In this document: piece after piece, positions 26,371 through 38,049 of the stretch
Numbering within the stretch: position 1 is the first letter of the stretch
Layout: every line of letters begins with the position of its first letter
Assembly (NCBI RefSeq): GCF_030272615.1
Contig: NC_081405.1
Coordinates: forward strand, 605,782,677 to 605,846,676
Length of the DNA stretch: 64,000 nucleotides
Direction of reading: 5' to 3'
Origin: Cryptomeria japonica
Lineage: Eukaryota > Streptophyta > Pinopsida > Cupressales > Cupressaceae
Program-made: the position numbers and the translations under genes
The notes under the pieces: model-generated
Told to the model about the DNA's origin: nothing
Seen by the model: only the letters and a program-made list of their open reading frames with translations
Databases searched by the model: none

Positions 26371-26686
26371 TGTTAGAGTTATCATGTATTAGTTAATAAT
26401 TATTTATTTAATTATTAGTCTATTATACTCTACTCTTAAGCTAAACTTAGGCATTTAATAATTATTCTAATTATTAAATGCACTTTATCCCTTTAGGGTT
26501 TCTTTAGGGTTGCATATTCTCCTTTTATAAGGATTGTATTGTACTTTTTACTTTAATTCTCTCTTTGAATGATAATCTTCTTCTTGAGATCCATTATTGC
26601 TTTTTGCCTCCATTCTTCTCTTGTGACAGGTATTTTGCTTGCAGTTGTTCTTGGGATCTTTGAAGTTTTATTTGTCAACTTCTTCA
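26371..26686 (+). repeat. 5' LTR of the non-autonomous element
   Basis: Begins tgttagagttatcatg and ends caacttcttca. Pairs with 29,128-29,406 across shared strings such as ttataaggattgtattgtac and aggtattttgcttgca. Confidence 0.85.
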
Positions 26687-26700
26687 TGGTATCAGAGCCA
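26687..26700 (+). other. Primer binding site, initiator-Met tRNA type
   Basis: TGGTATCAGAGCCA directly abuts the 5' LTR and is the standard Ty1/copia primer site complementary to the 3' end of initiator tRNA-Met. Confidence 0.85.
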
Positions 26701-27086
26701 ACATCTACTGCTACTTGTTCTTGATTTTTCAGAAGATTTTTTGGAGGAGGGTTTCAAGCTTTTTTAGAGTTTTTTTAATTTGGATTTGGGGTGCTCCTTT
26801 GTTTCTGGATATTTTGGGCTCAAACGGACCTCACCGTTGAGCTCGGAACACCCCAAAACCCCCCATTTTCATATAAAATTTGTCCAACTTCGACAACTTT
26901 GGCTCTTGCAATTTTTTTATTTTGCCTTTATTAGGCACGTTTTTTGAGAAAAAAATAAAAAATATATTTTGGAAAGTTTAACGGCTTGCCCAGGCCAACA
27001 CAGTCACCATGCGAAACACCATTGTGAAAAAAAAAAAATTTTAACTTTTTTTAAAAAAAGAGGAGCACATTTGGTAGGGGGGTCGA

Positions 27087-27420
27087 CGGCCTCTGCAGGT
27101 CCGTACGCCCTGCAACAGATTGTGGACCCAGCCCCACCTGTGCCCCATGCCCCGTGCCTTTGGCTTCATGCCCCGCTTCTGGCCCGCTGGTCGTCGCCCT
27201 GCTACTGCCGACCACCGCGCTCCGCCCTGTGGCCACCACTGTTGTCACTTGGCTCCCGCCCTGTGGCCACCTCTGCTACTAGCCACAAACTTATTTTGGT
27301 CATCGCCCTGCTCCGCCTCCTAGGAACCGCCCAAGTCGGACACCTCCCTGTTGCTGCCACTGCCCAGGCCCTCACTCGTCGGCCATCGACCACCCTTTTT
27401 CGGTGTCAATGCCCTTTTCG
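27087..27420 (+). other. GC-rich island inside the non-autonomous element
   Basis: About 330 bp rich in C and G (runs such as gccccatgccccgtgcc, ccgctggtcgtcgccctg) between AT-rich flanks. An open frame covers it on + (26,969-27,430) but the product is low-complexity and matches no family I know, and other frames are open as well, as GC-rich DNA allows. It could be captured sequence or leader DNA; I do not call a gene. Confidence 0.5.
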
Positions 27421-29127
27421 GCCTAGGTAATAATTTTTGACAACTTTGATTTTTTCTAGTAACAAAGACTTTTTCAAGCGACTTTTTCCGGCGAAGGTTT
27501 TTTCATGTAGTAAGGGGATTTTTCCAGGCATCAGATTTTTTTTCTGACACATTTTTCAGGCGACCTATTTTTTTCCGACAGACAGGGAATATTTCGCTGA
27601 CATCAACATGATGTTAGCGGTACAGATAGCTTGCATGGCCCCCTGTGACCTTCTTTGTGCCCTAAAAGAGGGGTTTTATTCTTTTGGCCATAACTTGGGC
27701 ATACGATATTGTTTTTGGGCAAACGAGATATTGTTGGAAATCTTGTTTTGTCTACTTTCCAAATTTGTAGGTTTTATAACTTGGTTTTGCTACTGATACA
27801 TTCTACAACTATTTAAAGTCATAGGTGTTGTTTTCCGTCTCGAGCTCATATCTTTTCGTCAGTTTCTCTATTTTTTGCGATTCCAACGGCGTTGGGATGG
27901 TGTTTTAGAGATCTTCACAACCATCCATGCACTTTTTCCAAATTTTTCTCCAAGTACATTTTATTAAGTTTTTTGTGTTTTCACACTCTGGTGAATTACT
28001 TGGACATTTGCGCTCCTAGAAACTTCTCGTTTGGGTGGAATGACTTGTTGTTGGTTGTTCTTCATGTATTTCCAGTATTTTGTCTTTTTTAAGCATTGTA
28101 TACATCATTTTGTAAGCATTTTCTTTTTTGCAAACGCACTGAGATAAAGTGCCACTATGCCTTGCATGCTTGGGATATTGCACATCATGTGCCTTATTGT
28201 ACTTGCACTCCATTATAAAGTGTCATGGGGGGGTGTTGATGTTTTCCTTTGTTTTCCATCTACCTTTGTCATGTGAGTGTTCCTTCCACGACATTAGCCT
28301 CATGATGTGTGTCAAGTGAGTGTTCCTTCCACAACACTAGCCTTTATATGTGTTTGTAATTTATGTTGCACTCTCGATGTTCCTGGTTCTTCGTCATGCA
28401 GTTTTTCTTGGCATTCAGTTTCAGTGTACCTATCACCTCTCCCTTGTTAGCATTATGGTGGGGTTTCTCTTGTTGGTTGTTGGTTCTAATGCTTTCTTGG
28501 TTCGTTGGAGTGAGCTATGTATTCAGTATTTGTTCCTATGTACTAGGCAGATGCTGTGGCTGGTTACCTATGCATTTTGGTGAGATGGATCATTTACCAT
28601 ATGGACACTCTTTCATTCCTATTTTTGGAGGCAACCTTCCATCTTTGATTGATCAACTCTTCAAACTTTGGTGTTTTTTGCCATCTGTATTTTCGAGTTC
28701 AGTTGTTTGCCTTTGTTTGTCATATGATTCAAGTAGTGTTATTTGAGGGCACTCATGCAGATTACAGTCTTCTCTACCTGATCATCTTCTATTTCAGAGG
28801 AGGTCCTTCAGATCGACAGTTATTCTTCGACAGTGTTTGCAGGTTCTTCACGCTGCAGTGATTCTTCTGCTCTTCTTTTGTTCCTATTTTTTGGAACATT
28901 CTTGTTTGAAGGCTTCTTCAATCCTTCACTTGTATTCCATCTCTTTTTGGAGTAGAGTTTTTTCCCATTAGGTTTTCTCTATTTATCTACTTTACAAAGA
29001 TCTTTTGTACTTGGGTATCTCATCAGGCTTTGTTATCGGGACCCAAATTTTCCTTCATCATATAGTTGCATTTTTTGCTTCATGCATTTAGTTTTTTAGC
29101 TACTCCCTAAGTTCATCTTGAGGGGGG

Positions 29128-29406
29128 TGTTATAGTTATCATGTATTAGCTAATAATTATTAGTCTATTATACTCTACGCTTAAGCTCAACTTAGGCATT
29201 TAATAATATTGTAGGTATTTCGTTTTATCCCTTTAGGGTTGCACATCTTTAGGGTTGCATATTCTCCTTTTATAAGGATTGTATTGTACTTTTTTATTTT
29301 AATTCCCTCTCTGAATGATAATGTTCTTTCCATTTTTCTCTTGTGATAGGTATTTTGCTTGCAGGTGTTCTTGGGATCTCTGAAGTTGTATTTCTCAACT
29401 CCTTCA
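29128..29406 (+). repeat. 3' LTR of the non-autonomous element
   Basis: Begins tgttatagttatcatg after the G-run and ends caactccttca, followed by the CATAG duplication. Confidence 0.85.
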
Positions 29407-29411
29407 CATAG

Positions 29412-29861
29412 TAAACTATTTTTCAATGGCTTTTTAGATATCATTTTTTATTAGATAAAATAGTTTTTTTTAGATATCATTAATATTTTGAATAATTTAA
29501 CCTTTAAAGTGTCGTGTAAATGATTTTTGGGTTATTTCATGTGTAAAAAACTGATTTTATATATATATATATAAAATGTTGGAAATTGAATACATAAAAA
29601 ATGTTATTGATTATTTATTTTGAGAGCTATCTTACCTATTAATTTTTATTTATTATTAGTATTAATTAGTGTGACTTGTATAAAGACAAAAAAATTTTGG
29701 TATAAATGTATTTTAAAATAGTTCAAGTTACATATCTTAATATATTTTAAATGTTAAAAATTTATAAAAAATTGGAATTAATTTGAGTTTTATTAGTATG
29801 AATAATTCAAAAGTATCTTTATTTAAATATTAAGTAAAAGAATTATATCACAATGGTTAAC
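29412..29861. other. AT-rich spacer
   Basis: No gene. A (TA)n run lies near 29,560. The string aaatattaagtaaaa at about 29,825 recurs at about 29,886, just inside the start of the LINE. Confidence 0.5.
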
Positions 29862-29939
29862 AAATATGACCTGGTTGACTTCATTAAATATTAAGTAAAA
29901 CTTGTGGGACTTCAAGAGTACTCTAACAACATGACTGAT

Positions 29940-32900
29940 ATGGCTGACTTCATTAATAATAATGAGTTACTTGATCTGGACCTGGTTGGTCAAAGATTCA
30001 CCTGCTCTAACCGTAAAAAAGGTCAATACCTTACTCAAGTCAGATCGAACCGATTCCTCATCTCTTGCAACTAGGGTATTGGTTTCAATGTGAAGCTTCT
30101 AGCTCTTCCTAGAACTGTTTTGGACCACAATCCCCTTCTTCTTGTGTGTCCCCCTCAAAGTGTCAGGAGAGGTTACCCCTTCCACTATGAAGTTATGTGG
30201 ACCACTCACCTTGAGTTCAAAGATTGTATCAAATGTTGGTGGAGCACTCCTGCCTTTGGCACACCCATATTTCGGGTTGCTTAGAAATTGGACATAATCA
30301 GAAGGAATGTACGTGGATGGAACAAAAACACCTTCGAGGATATTTTTGTCCAAAAGGAAATCAACACCAAACTCATGCCCATTCAAGAGTAAATTGACAA
30401 AGGGGACCTCCTGGAATCTACACATCAAGATGAGGCGATCTTGAGAGGGAAATGGAAGGAAAACTTAGCTAGGGAGGAGCTATATTGGAAATAGAAATCC
30501 AGGATTCAATGGTTAAAGGAAGGGGATAAAAATACTTCCTTCTTTCATAGATCAACTAGTATTCATAGGTGTAGAAACCACATTTCTTGTCTTAAGAATG
30601 ATCAAAATCAGGATGTCAAGGATGATGTTGGCCTTGGGAACCTAGCTTCTAAATACTTCTCTTCTTTGTTCATGGATGATAGAAAGAATAGGGACCCTAT
30701 TTTGGATGAGAACCTCCTTCATTACCTACCCCCCCCCCCCACTTACTAAGGAAGATAATGATCTCATTATAACCTCAATTACTGAAGATAAGGTAATGAA
30801 TGCAATTTTCTCTATGGGAGCTTTCAAAGCTTCGAGCCTTGATGGATTCCCCTTGGCTTTTTTCCAGGATTTATAGGATGTGGTTGGACCTAATGTGATT
30901 CTAGCCACCAAGGATTTCTTTAGATCTGTCAAACTGCTCAAAAAGTTTAACAACACTTACATTGCTCTGGTTCCAAATATTCAGGAGCCAACTCTTCTCA
31001 GGGAATTTCGACCAATCAGTCTATGTAACACTCTCTACAAGATCTTCACCAAAGTCTTGGTTAACAAGCTTAAACCCTTCTTGGATTCTATGATAAGCCC
31101 AAGTTAGAAGGGGTTTGTCTCAGGTCGATAAATTTTGGATGCTGCCATCTCCACTCATGAAATCATACTCTATGGATTGCAACCATAAACCCAGTATGGT
31201 TTTGAAACTCGACATCTATAAGGATTATGATAGAGTGAACTAGAGCTACCTTTTTAAAGTTCTTCAAAAGTTTGGTGTAGGGGGAAGTTGCTTAACCTCA
31301 TCAGAGAATGCATCACTACTGTCAATTACTTTGTTCTCATGAATGGTATCCCCCAGGAACCCTTTGGGGCATTAAGGGGCCTTTGTCAGGGTGATCCTCT
31401 ATCACCCTACCTTTTCATTATTCTGGCGAAGGTCTTGGCATAAAAATTTAGTTCACTCATCAATAGGGGTGTCCTCATGGGAATTAAACCTGCTTCTACT
31501 ATTACCCCTACTGTCATGCAATAGTTTGTTGATGTCACTATTCTTTTTGAGATTTCTTCAGTTGTTGAGGCTAAGGGATGGAAGTCCTTCCTCAACCTTT
31601 ATGTGGATGCCTCGGGTCAACACATTAATTATGATAAAAGCAACATCTATTTCTTTCAAATTGCGGACACACTTCAAACTAAAATTAAGGGGATCATAGG
31701 TTGTCAAATTGCCTCCCTTCCTGGCACTTACCTTGAGCTACCGCTTATGGTAAAGGATGTATCCAACTCCTTTTGGGTTTCCATTCTTGAGAAAATCCAA
31801 AAGAAACTTGCGGGTTGGAAAGGTAGGTTTCTCAACAGTGTCGGGAAGCTCCAACTGCTGGCCTCTTCCTTGTAGGGCATACCTGTGTACTTCCCCTCCT
31901 TTTTAAAATCTCTGCCTCTATGGCTGAAAAGCTAGAAAGAATCCAAATAAATTTCCTTTGGACATGAATGGAAGAGAAAAGAAGGCTTCCACTTGTCAGC
32001 TGAGAAAAAATATACTACCCAAAATCCAATGGTGGTTTGGGAATCCACAAAATTACTCACTTCAACAAAGATCTTATGGAAAAAATGGCTTGGAATATTA
32101 TCCACAAAGATTCGGACTTGGGTCATACTATGAGGGATAAACACCTTGGCCAAGGTAGCTTTCACTTAGCTCTGAATGAGGAAGGACTCCCCAGAGGGTC
32201 CAAAATATGGAATAATATTTTTAAATGCAGAGATCTTATCTCCTAGGGCATGAAGTGGCTCATAGGTAATGGCAAAAACATCAGCTTCTAGGAATATTTT
32301 TGGGTTGGGGATGAGCCTCTGACTTCCTCCCCCTCCCTCAAAAGGATTAAGGACTTAACTACATAATTCATTAGGGACAAGGTCTACAATTACTTCTCCA
32401 ACAACACATGGAAGGTTATTTCTGATTGTTGTTTCAATCAACCACTCTTGCTACCTATTGCTATGAAACTTTAGAATTTGCTTGGTATGATAATACTCCC
32501 ACTCTTTCCTAGGGAGGACAAATCTATTTGGAAATGGAACCCCACAAGGGAGTTCTCTGTTAAAACTGCTTACCACAGCCTGCTTCGGGACCCCAATTCT
32601 TTGGTTAGGTGGAATGAAGTTTGAAATCCTCATCTTATTCCTAAGCTTATTTTTTTCTAGTGGACAACTCTTCATAACAAAATTCCCATCCAGGACAACT
32701 TGGCTAAGCATAGATTTCAGTTCCTTGATAGATGTATTCTTTACAAAATGGATGAGGAAAATTCCCCCCACCTCTTCCTCCATTGTGCCTTCGCTAAAAC
32801 CCTCTGGGGTATGGTTTTCCATAAGTTTAATCTTTGCTGGACCATGAATGAAAATTTGTTACGACTATTGCAAGAGAGAGGAGGCCCATCACCAACCCCC

Positions 32901-32992
32901 TGGTCCACCAACTCTGGAGGCAAATCCCCCCGCACCTCTGTTGGAGTATTTGTAAGGAGAGAAATAATAGGATCTTCAAGGATAAGAAGAAG
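29940..32992 (+). pseudogene. LINE ORF2 remnant (endonuclease end, reverse transcriptase, zinc finger)
   Basis: Endonuclease end: LLDLDLVGQRFTCSNRKKG near 29,960. The region before RT has WLKEGDKNTSFFHRSTS near 30,510. Reverse transcriptase: LLREFRPISLCNTLYKIFT near 31,000 and LRGLCQGDPLSPYLF near 31,375. The catalytic box reads FVDVTILFE near 31,525, lacking the second aspartate of FADD. The connection region (LPLMVKDVSNSFWVSILEK) is at about 31,740, and zf-RVT (FFWWTTLHNKIP in the + frame) at about 32,650. Many stops and shifts. Dead. Confidence 0.85.
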
Positions 32993-35900
32993 TTTCATTG
33001 AACAACCTGAAGGATTTGTTCAAGATGGGAGTAAAGATCAGGTATGCAAATTGAACAAAGCCTTATATGGTCTGAAACAAGCACCTAGAGCATGGTATGA
33101 AAGATTGCACTCTTATTTAATCAAGATTGGTTTTATAAGGATAAGTGAAAACAACAATATGTACATGAAGAAAGATGAGGACAATGGAATACTGATCTCA
33201 ACCATATTTGTTGATGACATTATATTTTGTGGTGATGAATCCTATGCAAGAACTTTGGAAATGAAATGTGCAAAGAATTTGAGATGTCACTAATCGATGA
33301 GATAAAGTATTTTATAGGTTTACAGATATTGCAAATGAAAGATTAGATTTTCATTACTCAATCCAAGTACATAAAGGAAATCTTGAAGAAATTTGGAATG
33401 GAGGATTCTAAACTAATAAGTACTCCTATGACTACTAACTGTAAATTATCAAAGAATGATGAATCTGCATCTGTTGATGAGATACTTTACCGATCTATGA
33501 TTGGAAAATTGCAATATGTTGTGCATAGTAGACCAGGTATAGCACATGCAGTAGGTATTGTAGCAAGATTCTCTGCAAATCCCAAGGAAACCCATATGAC
33601 AACAATCAAGAGAATTTTCAGATACCTAAGAGGCACTGAAGATTATGGCTTAGTATATGAAAAGAGGAATAATTTTGATTTAAAAGTTTATACTAATGTT
33701 GATTGGGCAGACAACATAGATGACAGGAAAAGCACAAGTGGTGGAGCTTTCTTTTTGGGAGAAAGACTAGTAAGTTGGCTTAGCAAGAAACAAGGATGTA
33801 TTTCTCAATCTACAACAGAAGTTGAATATGTTGCTGCAGCATTGAATTGCACCAATATAGCATGGATCAAACAACTGTTGGAAGGTATAAATGAGAAAGT
33901 TATCGAGCTAGTAACTATATTATGTGATAATATTAGTGCCATTAACATTTCAAAGAATCCAGTGATGCACTCTAAGACAAAGCACATATCTATAAAGTAT
34001 CACTATCTCAGAGAAGAAGTTCAAGAGAAGAAAGTTGTGCTGGAATATATCAGTTCAAAGGAGCAATTAGCAGACATCTTCACAAAGCCACTGCCAAGGG
34101 ACACTTTTGAGTATCTTAGAAGCAAGTTAGGGGTCCTACCCCTATCTTCTACTCACTGACCGAGTTCGGTGAAAGCATCAATTTGATGAATCTACAGAAT
34201 ATTATGTGTGGATTGATGTTGATTTACGCACTTTAGGAGGTCACCTAAAGTTGTGCAGGAAAAAGTGAATAGAGACAAGTTGATCTGACCGAGACTGAGA
34301 TGTTACACAACAAGGCAAATCACTTTACAAAGGAAGAAATCGGGATTTAGTTCTTTTACTTTTTGGCATTGTTGTCAAAAGGGGAGAAGACTAAATGGTT
34401 GAAAGACTAAATGGTTGACTGCATGGTAAAGCCCTGAATGATGAAAATAAAAGAAGACTAATGACAGGGGGAGTAGATTGCAAAATGGAGAAGACTAAAT
34501 GCAAGTCAACAGCTCAGAAGCCTAATGAAAATGGAGAAGACTTCATAAGACAATTGATCAAGGATAACAGGAGAAGTCTAACAACAATCTGAATTCGAAT
34601 CAAATTGAATATCTTGTTGGTTTTGCCATCAATGCCAAAGGGGGAGATTGTTGGCATTACAGTAAGAAAGATTGTTGATATTCAATAAGGATATTGAGAA
34701 GGTTGTTGAAGATTATTGATATAACTGAAGAAGGATGATAACTATCTTTATAACATTATTTTGTCATTGATGTCAAGAAATTGATTATCTGATTCAGTAT
34801 GATGTTGCCATATCTTGAGAAGATTGATTAGAAGAGAATTAAGATGTCGGTAAAAGACACAGAAAGAATGTGATGAATAAAGGGAGGAATAAGTTATTCA
34901 ATGGGCAACTATTACCGAGTTAGACAATGATGAGATCATGATGTTTAGATTGTTTTGATATCCTACATATGTTGTTGATTATAAGGTTAATACTATACTA
35001 TGCAACCGAGCAAAGAACCTAGTCGGTAAACCCTAAGGTTATCGATATCGGTTAATGAAGGCGAAATGTCTACTGAGTAAAGTTTAGTATTTACTTAGTT
35101 GCAACTGAGTTATGACAGTGCGCATGGGATGGATAAAAGCATTATTTAATAAAGGACAATGATTAGCTGGAAATGTATAAATGATTGGTATGCCGTGCAT
35201 GAAGTTTGTTAAGGATCTATGGCAAAGGAAAACCGGCAAGAAGATCTACAACGCAGATTGAACCGCAATAACCTTATGCAAGTTCCAAGATAGGAATGCA
35301 AGTCCCGAGGTAAGGTAAAACATTTTCAGATCGGAAGGATACATTGAACCTGGTCAAGTTTGAAGATCTGATGGTTAAGATTGATCATGGGAAATGTGAT
35401 CGAGGAGATTTAGTGGTTAGCAATTGTTTATAAATAAGGAATTGCTAATAAACAATGTATGCGGGCAAGTGTATGCACAGGGATGCTACATAGTGATTAC
35501 CGAGCACAGAAGCTTGAAGACCTGTTTGAATAACAGAGTAGAGAGCCCAACAGAGGGACAAGATAAGTCCTATGACTAGATTGTTTTGAACAAATAAGAA
35601 TATGCTTTAACATTTTAGATGTGAAGTTGCAGATAGATTTTTATTACTGTTATTTTGTAAGTGACAGAAAATCTCTTAACCGAGTGGACTTAAAAGTCTT
35701 ATATGTAAACCCTCTAGCAAGTTAACATTCTAATTGAGTGTTTGAAATCCTTTGACAAGGTCACTTCTAACAAAGTAAAGATCCTAACAGATCTGAGGGA
35801 AATCCCTTAACCGAGTCACATCCAACAATGTGTTTGTAATCTTTAACAAGATTTGCTTTTAACCGAGCATACTCTAGAAGAGTATATTTCTTAGTGGGTC

Positions 35901-36131
35901 CGAAATCCCACAGTGGTTTTTCCCTATTTGGGTTTCCATGTTGAATATGGTGTTATGAGTGTCATTATGATTATGTGTTCATAAGTTTGCATGTTTAGCA
36001 GTTTTTGGTTAAGTTGCTGAAGTATAATTTACCGAGGTTGAATCTGTTGATTTTATGGAAGTTTAAGTTTGTATGATTCACCCCCCCCTCCCCCCTCTCA
36101 TCTTGTTAGTTATTGGCATCTGTACTTTACA
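32993..36131 (+). mobile_element. Ty1/copia fragment: RT second half, RNase H and one LTR
   Basis: Copia coding starts abruptly in mid reverse transcriptase (EQPEGFVQ, then [19 protein letters not shown], then FVDDIIF near 33,200) and continues through RNase H (DWADNIDDRKSTSGGAFFLG near 33,705; ending KPLPRDTFEYLRSKLG near 34,120). A 490-bp stretch and a purine tract (caaagggggagat) lead to an LTR at 34,649. Gag, protease, integrase and a 5' LTR are absent. It is broken in at least one place besides the truncation. It sits inside the LINE. Confidence 0.8.
34649..36131 (+). repeat. Copia LTR, 1.48 kb, followed by a primer-site-like string
   Basis: Starts TGTTGGCATTACAG right after the purine tract and ends ...GTACTTTACA; repeated ccgag and accgag strings run through it, and a C-tract (tgattcacccccccc) lies about 55 bp before its end. 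Directly after it, TTTAGTATCAGAAC at 36,132 resembles a primer binding site (TGGTATCAGAGC), as would follow a 5' LTR. This LTR may thus have stood at the join of two tandem copies. Confidence 0.6.
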
Positions 36132-36149
36132 TTTAGTATCAGAACTAAC

Positions 36150-36829
36150 AACCTATTGGCCAAATCAACTTGGTGGACCAATGAAATAATGAAGATGGTG
36201 GACCTAGACACTTCTGGAGCTCAGACTATGAATGTTGCTAGGGATGATGTGGCTAAGGACACGATGACTAACAGGGGTGCTGAAGAGAAAAGTGGGGATG
36301 TGAGTTTGCACAATCAGGTAGAGAAGAAGGATGTTCATAGGGATGAGGTAGGGGTTCCTAAGGGGAACCCTACCATGGGATAGATACAGTACACGAGCAA
36401 TGAAGTCCGAGAGCTTTTGAACCGTATTGATAACCTGGGTCCAATCCTGGAGGCCAAGGCTCTTCAAGGGGAGATTATGGAGATCAAGCACAGGTTGGAT
36501 GTTCGTGACAAGCAGATGGTTAGCATAAACAAGTTCTACTTGTAGGTTCTGCACAGCTCGACATTGACTCTCTCCCTCCTGCGGGAATGTACTGCGGTGG
36601 ATGAAGCTGATAAGGAAGCGACCAAGGAGATTTACAAATTCCTGGATGATGATTGGAACAAAGTCATTGATATGACTAGGGTCCGCAAGTTGGCCCCATT
36701 GGTCTTTTTTCTGGTCTGATGGTTTTTGATTTTTAAAAGACTACTTTTAGTGTTGTTATGGTGTTGTTGATAGTTCTTTCCATGTAAAGGGTCAACGCCT
36801 TGGTTTCTGCTGCTTTTTCAATCAAAAAT
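36150..36829 (+). mobile_element. LINE-type tail with a small ORF remnant
   Basis: A charged, coiled-coil-like reading frame (VEKKDVHRDE; then, after one stop, EVRELLNRIDN and EATKEIYKFLDDDWNKVI) runs to about 36,719. It is followed by an untranslated tail ending in cttggtttctgctgcttttt and caatcaaaaat. The tail matches the one at 20,340-20,470. I cannot name the protein; it may be an ORF1-type piece of a non-autonomous LINE. Confidence 0.45.
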
Positions 36830-36840
36830 AAATATGACCT

Positions 36841-37430
36841 AGGTCAAACAATAGTGAATGATCAATAAATTTAAATAATAGTTGCAAAGTTACAATATAG
36901 ATGAAGAATATTGTAAATAAATTGAAATTGACATGCAAGTAAACTTGGTGTAAAAGTGTAAAAGTAAATGTTCATGTAGAAATGAAAATTAAACAAAATC
37001 TAGACCATTAAGCACTATTAAACCTCCAAATTTTTGGAAAAAATCAACTCCACTGCTTATTTCGACCTAGAAAGACAGAAAAGACCTACCACTAACCTTA
37101 ATAATCTTATATTGGATACGTGTAGTTTATTTTACAACGATATTCACCAAAAACTTTTCAAACCCTCATCAATACCACCATAACCATAACATAACAATTT
37201 TCTACCTTTCTGTTGGCTTTTGCATTTTAAAAGCCAAGACACAAAGACACTAGCAACGCATGCAAACTTTTCTAACATTTATGTTGTAATCTTTGCCTAC
37301 ATCTTTAAAAAATATATAGCATGTTGGTTATACATATCTATTATTTGATATCCAATACTATTATAACAAAATAGTCGTCAACATTTGACAGGTATCCAAT
37401 ATTATTATAACAAAATAGTTGACAACATTT
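36841..37430. other. Spacer with short direct repeats
   Basis: AT-rich, no gene. A unit of about 42 bp (atccaatantattataacaaaatag, then caacattt) occurs twice at about 37,350-37,432. Confidence 0.5.
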
Positions 37431-37783
37431 TGCTGCAAGGTGTGCACCCTTGGTCCCCTTGTGTTGTGCAGCGCAATGCAAGGGTTTGTGACATGGCTTA
37501 ACCGCCTCCTGTGGATTCTATAAGTCTAGTGGTTGTATCAGGCATTAACAGGTCGATCTTTTGGTGCAACAACAACCACACTCGTAACAAGTTGTATCAG
37601 AGCTTGGTCACAGATTCAAACCCCTTGCTTGTGCTGGGGGGATTGTTGCAAGGTGTGCACCCTTGGTCTCTTTGTGTTGTGCAACACAACGCTTGTGTTT
37701 GTGACATGGCTTAACTGCCTCCTGTAAATTCTATTAGTCTAGTGGTTGTATTGGGCATTAACATGTCAATCTTTTAGTGCACC
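37431..37783 (+). repeat. 213-bp tandem duplication with a SINE-like core
   Basis: The segment gcaaggtgtgcacccttggt (37,435) to about 37,570 is repeated from 37,648 to about 37,783, so the period is 213 bp. Between the shared parts, gttgtatcagagcttggtca followed by cagattcaaacccc resembles the A and B boxes of a tRNA-derived RNA polymerase III promoter. SINE nature is a suggestion only: no A-tail or target duplication was found. Confidence 0.55.
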
Positions 37784-38049
37784 AAAAAAATTACAATAAT
37801 ATTAAAGAAAATAAAATAATTCCAATTGAAATTATCTATAATAATTCTATACTAATAATTTTACAAAATAACTTTCATTTATCATAAATTTGACAATAAT
37901 ACTAATTATTTTACAAAATAACTTTCATTTAAACATATTACAAATTCAGAACACCCGACAGGAACCGGAGGCAATTGCAACCAGGTTTCAATTCGTTTGA
38001 ATTTTGCGGCTGCAGAAAGGTAGAGGAATAGCAGTGCGAGAATAAAATA
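37784..38049. other. COQ6 5' region
   Basis: Contains two copies of ttttacaaaataactttcat (about 37,860 and 37,912). The COQ6 promoter and 5' untranslated region should lie here. No TATA box stands out. Confidence 0.45.

Larger units (their letters stand above)
26371..29406 (+). mobile_element. Non-autonomous LTR retroelement (LARD-like), both ends and target duplication present
   Basis: 5' LTR 26,371-26,686 and 3' LTR 29,128-29,406, both TGTTA...TTCA, are flanked by the 5-bp duplication CATAG (26,366-26,370 and 29,407-29,411). A primer binding site TGGTATCAGAGCCA follows the 5' LTR at 26,687, the initiator-methionine tRNA type used by copia elements. A polypurine tract (gagggggg) ends at 29,127 directly before the 3' LTR. 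The 2.44-kb interior has no gag, protease, integrase or RT resemblance, so it would depend on enzymes from a relative. The LTRs differ in length (316 and 279 bp) by indels and by scattered changes, so the insertion is not recent. Confidence 0.85.
29873..36829 (+). mobile_element. L1-type LINE with a target duplication, enclosing a copia fragment
   Basis: LINE sequence begins with the end of the endonuclease domain (about 29,940) and runs through reverse transcriptase to the zf-RVT region (about 32,990). It is then replaced by copia sequence, and a LINE-type tail ending ctgctttttcaatcaaaaat closes at 36,829. The 11-bp string AAATATGACCT occurs at 29,862-29,872 and again at 36,830-36,840, at the two outer ends, as a LINE target duplication should. 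The element is 5'-truncated: ORF1 and most of the endonuclease are missing. It is heavily decayed. The join with copia at 32,990 is exact enough to see, but the copia piece has no 5' LTR, so how it came to lie inside is not settled. Confidence 0.75.

Noticed and set aside
26969-27430. 153-codon frame in the GC-rich island
   Set aside because: Low-complexity, no family resemblance, and other frames are open in the same GC-rich stretch; composition alone explains it.
28363-28746. 127-codon hydrophobic frame in the non-autonomous LTR element
   Set aside because: T-rich DNA gives hydrophobic frames by chance; no gag, env or membrane family likeness.
36081-36101. C-tract as a telomere or G-quadruplex gene regulator
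   Set aside because: It sits near the end of a copia LTR like the other C-tracts here, so LTR origin is the simpler reading.
37501-37720. tRNA gene
   Set aside because: Only A- and B-box-like strings; no cloverleaf can be folded.
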